Source: Caprella mutica (lineage: Eukaryota; Arthropoda; Malacostraca; Amphipoda; Caprellidae). Taken from it: DNA of 64,000 bases. The stretch lies in assembly GCA_947561585.1 (NCBI GenBank), contig CANNZV010000930.1, forward strand, positions 151,286-215,285, given 5' to 3'. Under the pieces are notes generated by a model that had not been told where the DNA came from, did not search any database, and saw only the letters and a list, made by a program, of their open reading frames with translations. Below are positions 57,001 to 64,000 of this stretch, one piece after another (positions within the stretch are counted from its first letter, which is position 1; every line of letters begins with the position of its first letter). A program made the position numbers and the translations under genes.

Positions 57001-57739
57001 CATAACCCAGGTGATACACGTTTACGTATGGAGTTACTTGATAGTATTTTTTGGAGCTATAAACTATTAGTTATATTGAAAAGGTTAGCAAAACTGGGCA
57101 TGTACCAGTTTCAACGTAGCACTAAAGAGCGCCTTTCTTACTTGAGCTTTCGCATGCGGCGGTTGTACCCTTGTCCAAGTGAGTATCAGACCATTTTGGA
57201 ACTGTGTCCAAAATGTATGTAAAAGTAGATATTTGCAATTACCTCTGGTAATGCAGTTTGTGACTACTTGGTAAACAAGCGTTAATTTGCATTGAAAGCT
57301 ATCGATGTAGCGTGTTATGGCTCTCATATAGCGATCAAGCTGGTTTTCAATATATTTTTATTTTTATGTGATTCTGCTTTCTGTGACCCCTTGTACATTT
57401 CTTATGTATTTAGGTTGTTCAGTTGTTACATCACGGTTGAGTGATTAGAACTTAGCTGAGTCTTGGAGGGATGTAGGGGACGGTTGCAGACGTTGTATAA
57501 TTTTTGGGTAATCGCAACTAGGTTGAACATTTGTTTAGTTTAAGCTGAGTAAACAGTGCCGTCATATTAACATCACAGAGTCAGCTTTGTAAGTTGGCAC
57601 TGCTATAACGCTTCAGTGACCTATTATTGAAAATAAACATAAGACAATTTCAAATGCCTATAAATTCCATACTACTTTTTCCTCTGGAATCCACACAAAC
57701 TCCTGTGCAATACCATGAGTGGAAGTTAAAGTCTTATAT

Positions 57740-57925
57740 AACAGTAATTTATGGTTACAGTTTCATCAGATATATCAGTACTAATAAAAAAATGTTATTA
57801 ATGTTCATCAGGATAAATTGCGTCTTCCGTTATACGTCCATTATCCGCCAGAGTAATTTATTGCAGATTGGCTTGAGAGAACACTCGCCTGGGAATATAT
57901 TCTGCAGATCATCGAAAAGAATTAA
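57740..57925 (-). pseudogene. Chemoreceptor-like middle segment, copy 2
   Basis: After ATGATCTGCAG the minus strand reads NIFPGECSLKPICNKLLWRI, then MDV-stop, then RKTQFILMN. Homologous to 9330-9480. The plus strand is also open here (57,627-57,950), though its phase is broken in copy 1. Confidence 0.28.
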
Positions 57926-58269
57926 AATATTTTCATTTTATGTATTTTAAGTATTTATCCTTTGGTGGTCTATGAAGTATAGTGAATGAATAATACAAAA
58001 GAGGTAGCTTTTTATGATCTCTTGAGTTTTGATGTTTCTGCTGTTCTCTTCATTATAGCTGTAGATTATTCTAGAGAGTATTTTGTCACAACATTACATT
58101 CTGTAATTTGGTTGATAAAAAAGTCTGCAACAGTTGTCAGATTTGAAATTTGTCACACTGAAAATCGGTAGAGAATTTAGTCATAATAAATAATTGTATA
58201 GGAATTAGTCATACAGAATGTTGAATTAATTAGTGTCATTATTCCCATATCATTAAATGAGAGATTTTC

Positions 58270-58347
58270 TGTATCAGGTGACATAATATCTTCAAGACAA
58301 AAACTGTGTAGTGAAAAGGTTTGGCGAAGTGTTTCGGTTCAATAAAT
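58270..58347 (-). pseudogene. Chemoreceptor-like N-terminal segment, copy 2
   Basis: After AAATTATTCAG the minus strand reads FIEPKHFAKPFHYTVFVLKI, then LCHLIQKI and a stop after IWE. See copy 1 at 9945-10,008. Confidence 0.37.
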
Positions 58348-58399
58348 CTGAATAATTTTGATCAAACTATATTGATCTTTGAACGATTTGTAATCTAAA

Positions 58400-59575
58400 A
58401 AAAGATTTTTAATGAATTGATTGGGAATATGAAATTGCATTTATAAATATTTATTTTCCAACGGTTTGATGTAGTTTACCTTTCGAGAAAAAAGATGAAA
58501 ATATTACTTATGTCAATTGGATGATTTGATAATTAATTTCTTTATTGAAATTTTGATGTCATGAAACAAAAGAATTTATTCGAATTTTCAGGTTTCAAGC
58601 AAATTGAGAGGAAAGAGACAAAGATGGGGACAGAGGAACAAGAAAAAGATGCAGAATGAGGAAAGGAAAAACATGTGGAAAGAGGAAACAGATAAGGAAG
58701 CATTGTTGTGTTGAGTGCAGATAAGGGAATATTTCGTCAAAAATTGAGAAATTCCGCTGCAGAAACCGAGTTACAACTCAATTTCTGTGAAACTTTGAGC
58801 TAAGATAATAAATAACAAGCGACTAAACTCTTAATTTTATTTCAATTTACCATTTTCGTTCTGATTGCAATAAATGTTTCAACATTAACCATATTCGGTA
58901 AATTAACTGGTTATATTTATTCATGTATGATTATTTCCTGAAATATTCCCTTAATAGGCAAATAAAGAAAAATACACCAAAATCATTTAATTATAGAAGA
59001 ATTGCTAATATAACATTCCAAACAAAATATTCGAGTAATTTAATTAACAAATTTATCTCCTATTAATATAGATTATATTATTAATGCAGTAAATGAAATA
59101 ATATTATTTCATAAATATCATGCTCAAAATGAGATCCATATGAAACCATTATTTATTGTAAACCAAAATTGATCGGTTATTGTAGTATCAGAGTCAATTC
59201 TTTGGCTCATGCAACTTGCAATTCAATTCTCAAGTGACAACAGTCTGAAACTATGAATTATTAGAATTAATATTCCACCACACTAACTGATATGGCTCAG
59301 ATATTTAAAGTGAATCCCCTAGTTTTACAATATAGTGTATTATAGTCTCTAAATTCATCTTATCGTTTTACTGCATATAATTTAATATATCCAACATGTT
59401 ATTTTGTTAAGAAGTATTTTTGGTACTTAAATAAACAATGAACTAATGCTGTTATCATGCGGTAGGAACGAATTTTGATAGTCTGTGTAGGAATTCCATT
59501 TAATAATCTGTTTGCTACTATTTTAATATTGAAAATATTTTATTTTATTTTTCTAGTTAGTAAACAACAAATTAT
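58400..59575. other. AT-rich; purine-rich tract, no gene recognised
   Basis: 58,605-58,715 is purine-rich on the plus strand (GGGGACAGAGGAACAAGAAA) and corresponds to 10,640-10,720 in the first duplicate. Nothing else was seen. Confidence 0.5.
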
Positions 59576-59582
59576 TCCTTAA

Positions 59583-60279
59583 AGGGACCAACCATGGTTT
59601 TTAAAAAAAATTTATTAATGAAGCTACGGTTCTGAAACCTGGTACCCATATGTAAAATTGAATTCTCTTTCGGCTTTTTTTCGATTCAATATATAGAAAA
59701 CGCGTAATTCGAATTTCGAACGGTTATTTGACCCTTTTTCAAAACGCATGAATTATTCATTTATTTTTCGGAATATTAGAAAAAAATACAACTATTTTTT
59801 TAATTTAATAATTTGAAATTCGAACAAAACTCTTCCTACAGTTCTAGATAATTTCCTGGATATTCGAATGCAAAAAACTGCAATACCGTCGCTTGAACCG
59901 AAATACAGACTTATTTGTTTGAATACCAAAATTTCTATCTATTTTGAAGTGCCTCAAAATGGCATTCGAAGTTATTGGGAGACTGACCATGTTTTTGAAA
60001 ATGAAATTTATTAATGAAGCTATGGTTCTGAAACTTCGTCGTATTCATATATAAAGTTGAATTCCCTATCGTGTCTGTTTACGGCATTTTTTCGATTAGA
60101 CCAATAGAAAACGAGTTCAGAGAGCTATACCCTCCTCCCTCTCCCTAGGGGCATAGCGTCATACAGGCACATCCTAGAGCTCTGATTTTTCATACTATCA
60201 TTTAAAAGGTTGTTACGTACCTATTTGTGAAATGAAAAATAAATGATACAATTTAGATATTTTTCCATGGTCGGTCCCC
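59583..60279. mobile_element. TTAA-flanked piggyBac-like MITE, family G
   Basis: TTAA at 59,579-59,582 and 60,280-60,283; ends AGGGACCAACCATGG and, reverse-complemented, GGGGACCGACCATGG. About 697 bp, no ORF. An internal direct repeat of the left end (GACTGACCATGTTTTTGAAA, then TTTATTAATGAAGCTATGGT, at 59,982-60,030) shows a duplication within the element. Confidence 0.85.
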
Positions 60280-60289
60280 TTAATATTTT

Positions 60290-61640
60290 CAAAGCCCAAA
60301 TAATAAAAAAAAAATCATTAGTCATAGTTTACACACATAATTTTTCATTACTTTTGTTCGACTAGAATACAAATTTTTAATTCACTTGAAATGGAAAAGT
60401 ATTTGTAATAATATTAAATCTAAGCTAGTAAATGCCAATTAATAAAACCCGTATAACTGCAATAGAAAATAATTTCTTTGATTTAACATTTTAATTGCAG
60501 TTGTTGGATGTTTCATTAAATTTAGATCTAATTTGCAAATAAATATAATGAAGAAATTATTCATATTAACTTCAAAAATTAAACAAATTCAACTTTTTAA
60601 TGTTTTTTCTTCTAAGAGCAAATTCTTTTCCTGATAATCATCTTGAACATTATTGGCCAATATTTTAGGCTGTTCCTGTAGCTGCTCTATACTGGAAAAA
60701 TGTCAATATAATGCCCTGCATAAATATTTAGAAACAGTAAACATCAGAAAATAAAAAGCAAGTCTTTCCATCACCAAATTATGTAAGATTATAATAATAA
60801 CACATGAATATGGTAATCTTTTAATAAAATTGAATTCTTTCAGTGTTTTTTATTTACAATATCTTATATTTAAGTATACATTAACAATATATTACTCTAG
60901 GAATTGCAGAGCTCAAACTGATGTATTCAGCAAAAGGAGACTACCTAATGCTCAAGTTTTGAAATTTCAGAGAAGGAATTCTTCATTTTTTCAATATTAC
61001 AATATTATCCACAATGAAGTGCAATTTCTTATTTATTTTATTTTAAACTTCAATATTTTTTGGGATTCCATATGTTCTAACCCTTCAACGATAACTTTAA
61101 TCCTTCAATTGATCTCACCTATACCACAACCAGAAATTCTTTTTATCCGCAATCATGGACATTGTCATCAGATGCTCAGAGTTTAGAAAATCCTATCAAA
61201 AGCCTGCTTGTGAGAATTTTCTTGCTCATCCTCAAACATATAAACTTCAATTTGTATGCACGGAATAAATATCTATGTATAACTGACAACTTTGGACGTC
61301 ACTAAATTACCTAATAGATTAAATCACTATAGCTCAAATTGGGTGAATATCTGAAGTTTTAGCCATACATCCTTTCAGCTATTATGTTTATAATAACTGT
61401 AAAACATTAAAGACAAACTGGTTGTCCAACAAAAAGATTTATACATTCTGTTTAGTTAGTTGATACATGAAACTCTATGAATCAAAACATTTAAAATAAT
61501 GTCACAAAAAAGAACATACCTAAACTGCAAGACATCATATTTATATAATACTGAGAGAACGATATATCTACACACTGCTGTTGTAATAGCTAAATATGAA
61601 TGGTTTATAGTATATATTATTTACATGATATTAAATATTT
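60290..61640. other. No gene recognised
   Basis: A 118-codon plus-strand frame (60,830-61,186) includes a more balanced stretch (RRLPNAQVLKFQRRNSSF) but no family is recognised. 60,690-60,790 is duplicated at about 11,795-11,920. Confidence 0.4.
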
Positions 61641-61721
61641 GTTCACACATGTTACATATTCCTGAATGGGATCATTAATATAAAAACTGACTTCAATTTT
61701 ACCGAGCAACTTTATACTTAC

Positions 61722-61877
61722 ATCCTTGCAGAAGATAAATCTTAGGAAGTTATCTCAATGTAGATTCACGCACCACTGATTTTGCAGTTTGTTCCATTGT
61801 GTTTTCTCTTCCTCTACGAATACGAAATTTGTGATTCGAAAATTGGACGCAGCTGAAGTGTTTTGTGAAGGGAAAAA
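61722..61877 (-). other. Conserved 5'-exon-like block with donor and short uORF, copy 2
   Basis: Second copy of 13,820-13,975. Donor GTAAGT is at 61,716-61,721, and the 15-codon frame MEQTAKSVVRESTLR-stop is at 61,750-61,797. It lies upstream (minus sense) of the receptor-like segments of the second duplicate, at a comparable distance to copy 1 (3.5 kb against 3.9 kb from the N-terminal-like segment). Confidence 0.5.
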
Positions 61878-62429
61878 AAGTTATTTTATCCTTGGCTTTC
61901 TATGAAATCATTGTGAAAAAATACACAGATTATATTTCAAACGTTATTTTTGATGATTGATATCTACTGTCTATATCAGAATTAATGTTGTCGTTTTAAT
62001 AATTCATTAGAAACATCTTCTTCCAATGAATCACTGATTTTATGAAATTGTGGTTCCTTTCGAATATACACAAATATTTCAATGTTGGTAATCAATATTT
62101 CATGTAGAACCATAGATGCATTATGTAATGCAGAAGTAATCAAATACACTCAAAATTAGTTATTCTGTAACTGGAACATATCAAACATATCTGGAACATA
62201 TGTCACTTAATTTCATCACTACGTTTCTACAATTTGAAAATACTGCAATTTTGATGCTTATGTTAGGAAATAATAAACAATATCTAATATTTAATCAATG
62301 TGGTTTGGTAAATAATAAAAAAATATTGATTGCAATTTCAACTTGAGAAACTATGTGTACATTATATTCATACAGTACTGTAATAATAAAAGAGGTTTAG
62401 CTTCAGTGAATGTTGCAATCTATTTCACC

Positions 62430-62580
62430 TAGATTATTCAATCTTTAGAGATGTTAAAATAACAGAGAGAGCCACAAATTCGTTCTGTTATAAGATTAGC
62501 TTCATTCTTAATTAACAGCAATAGCAACTGACTGTTTTGAAGAAGATACGCTTCACTGTTAGATTGTTTATAAAGAGAGA
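62430..62580 (-). repeat. Duplicated block shared with 21.9 kb
   Basis: Same-strand match to 21,940-22,070. The possible minus-strand receptor frame (VSCYCC...) contains stops in both copies. Confidence 0.55.
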
Positions 62581-62705
62581 CATATTGAAATGATCAGTTC
62601 TGTTGAAAAACAATTCACTTTTGATATCACTCTACTTCAATTAATTAAATATTATACATTATTAACAAATTAATTAAAACAATAACTAATCATTCAAACT
62701 GTTAA

Positions 62706-63347
62706 ACCCTAGTAACATAGCCTCTAAAATTTTCTTAGCAACCTAGCGACTGGCGCGCAAGCGCCAGCCCTCACTAAAGCTGTTATAAAATCTTAGAAAA
62801 TGAAAAAAATTGACTTTTCGATATTTTGTCTTCAGAAAAACCTTCATTTGATATTTACACATCCATTGGTTAAGGCCAAAGAATAATTATCAACTAAAAA
62901 TAAAATTAATTCGCAAAGATTATATGCAAATATTTCATATGTTTTCTAACTATTAGTTCATAAGTTATTTTCCCCTCCCATAAATAAAATCCTTATAACA
63001 TTAACGGAAATGGATGAACTTAATGAAAATTTAATTGCAGATGGTGAAGGTTTCAATCATAAAAAATATATCAGAAAGAAACGTGTACCTCCAATAGTTT
63101 TTGAAAATAATATAACTTATAGTTGTGTTCAGGTTTTTTTAAGACACCTTGTACAGTGTACTTTTCAACAAATGCTCATAGTATGAATATCTTACAATTT
63201 ATCACCTTCATTTTTGTATAATCGTATGTAATTAGGATAAAAAATATAAACCATCAAAAGACGGATTCAAAATTGGTTTAAAAATAAAATAATTAATATA
63301 TTTGCATGAGGACTGGTCCGTCTGAACAGTTTCATAGGTTACAAGGG
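62706..63347. mobile_element. TTAA-flanked piggyBac-like MITE, family D (short copy)
   Basis: TTAA at 62,702-62,705 and 63,348-63,351; ends ACCCTAGTAACATAGCC and TAGGTTACAAGGG. Near the left end CTGGCGCGCAAGCGCCAG forms a GC-rich palindrome. The paralogous block at 21.9-22.4 kb lacks the element. Confidence 0.82.
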
Positions 63348-63351
63348 TTAA

Positions 63352-64000
63352 ATGAAATAGATATGAAATTGCATCTATTTAGTTAACACAACATTTTCTC
63401 TCATACCCTGTCAAGCCGAAGCTTCTAGATCACCCTCGCTGATTCCAATCAACATTTACAAAAAAAAAACTATCAGAGTTTATCCTTCTCGAAGTATCAT
63501 TTTCATCGGGATAACCAGAGGATCCATTACGTTATTATTCACATAATATTTGCAGTTGAATCATCATTGAATATTCATGGATTATGAAACACAAAACAAT
63601 TTTCATGTTTATGTATTTCCGTCTTTCAAAATGTAAGACGAAACACAGATACTAATTTCCCTAATGACCAAATGAAGAAGATATCATTTAAGTGACTGAT
63701 TGTAATCAATTAATTTCATAACGTTAAGTTAATAAAGTATCATGCTTATTACTGAAAATATGCTTGAAACTTATAAAAACGTGTGATGCCAATATTGCAT
63801 TGAAATACAATATATTTAATGTCCGTATTTTATTTCAATTAGGTAAGTAATATGATGTTTTATATATTTATTATAATGCATATATGTGATAAAAAGATCA
63901 AACCTATGAATCATCATATACAAGAAATATAGTTTTAATTAATTAATCTTTCCAACTGCTACTAGAAACTGGGTATTTTGTTTTATTTCTTGAGAAGAAA
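63352..64000. repeat. Remainder of block duplicated at 22.2-22.4 kb; otherwise empty
   Basis: 63,550-63,660 matches 22,210-22,330 (GAATATTCATGGATTATGAA, ACACAA, TCTTTCAAAATG). No gene recognised to the window end. Confidence 0.6.

Noticed and set aside
57028..57327. Overlapping plus- and minus-strand open frames beside the LINE tail
   Set aside because: No ORF2 motif could be seen in either frame, so not called as coding; possibly diverged LINE sequence.

Overview
This is an AT-rich, gene-poor stretch of a eukaryotic nuclear genome, most likely an insect and possibly a hemipteran. The order is inferred only from genome style and receptor-like peptides. No long intact open reading frame is present, there are no operon-like gene runs, and I recognise no tRNA or rRNA. 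Open frames stop at about 180 codons, and the longest is an artefact of an 18-bp tandem repeat. What is present is short exon-sized frames next to good splice signals, many satellites, and many small DNA transposon relatives.

The main organising feature is segmental duplication. The interval 5.35-14.3 kb is colinear with an expanded copy at about 41-62 kb. The proximal part of that copy is itself duplicated (41.0-44 kb and 46.3-50 kb). A further block at 21.9-22.4 kb matches 62.4-63.7 kb. Within these blocks, short minus-strand segments are conserved in one reading frame. Read in minus-strand order they resemble parts of an insect seven-transmembrane odorant-receptor-type (7tm_6) chemoreceptor: N-terminal segment (10.0/58.3 kb), a middle segment (9.4/57.8 kb), an intracellular-loop segment (8.6/52.6 kb), a late membrane segment (8.3/44.7/52.3 kb) and a C-terminal segment (8.0/44.1 kb). 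A conserved exon-like block with a GTAAGT donor and a 15-codon upstream ORF lies at 13.9/61.8 kb. Most copies carry stops or frameshifts, so I read this as a decayed tandem chemoreceptor array. Additional candidate exons lie on the plus strand at 23.5, 25.2 and 52.7 kb. The family assignment is from pattern recognition alone and is moderate at best.

The rest is repeat biology. There are TTAA-flanked (piggyBac-like) short elements in three TIR families (7.1, 14.5, 27.2, 39.3, 54.8, 59.6 and 62.7 kb) and TA-flanked Tc1/mariner-like MITEs (12.0, 20.7 and 47.3 kb). A 1.36-kb internally deleted Tc1-like element (29.6-31.0 kb) keeps recognisable transposase pieces. Other items are a LINE 3' end (56.6-57.0 kb), a hAT-like end (52.2 kb), and a group of about 1.2-kb fold-back elements whose termini are arrays of a 13-15 bp module (20.2, 28.4 and 53.3 kb, plus a solo array at 40.7 kb). 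Satellites include palindromic GGAATATTCC arrays (0-1.06 kb and 44.8-45.5 kb) and an 18-bp minisatellite that switches strand at 50.5-51.8 kb. The remainder is AT-rich sequence in which I see nothing.
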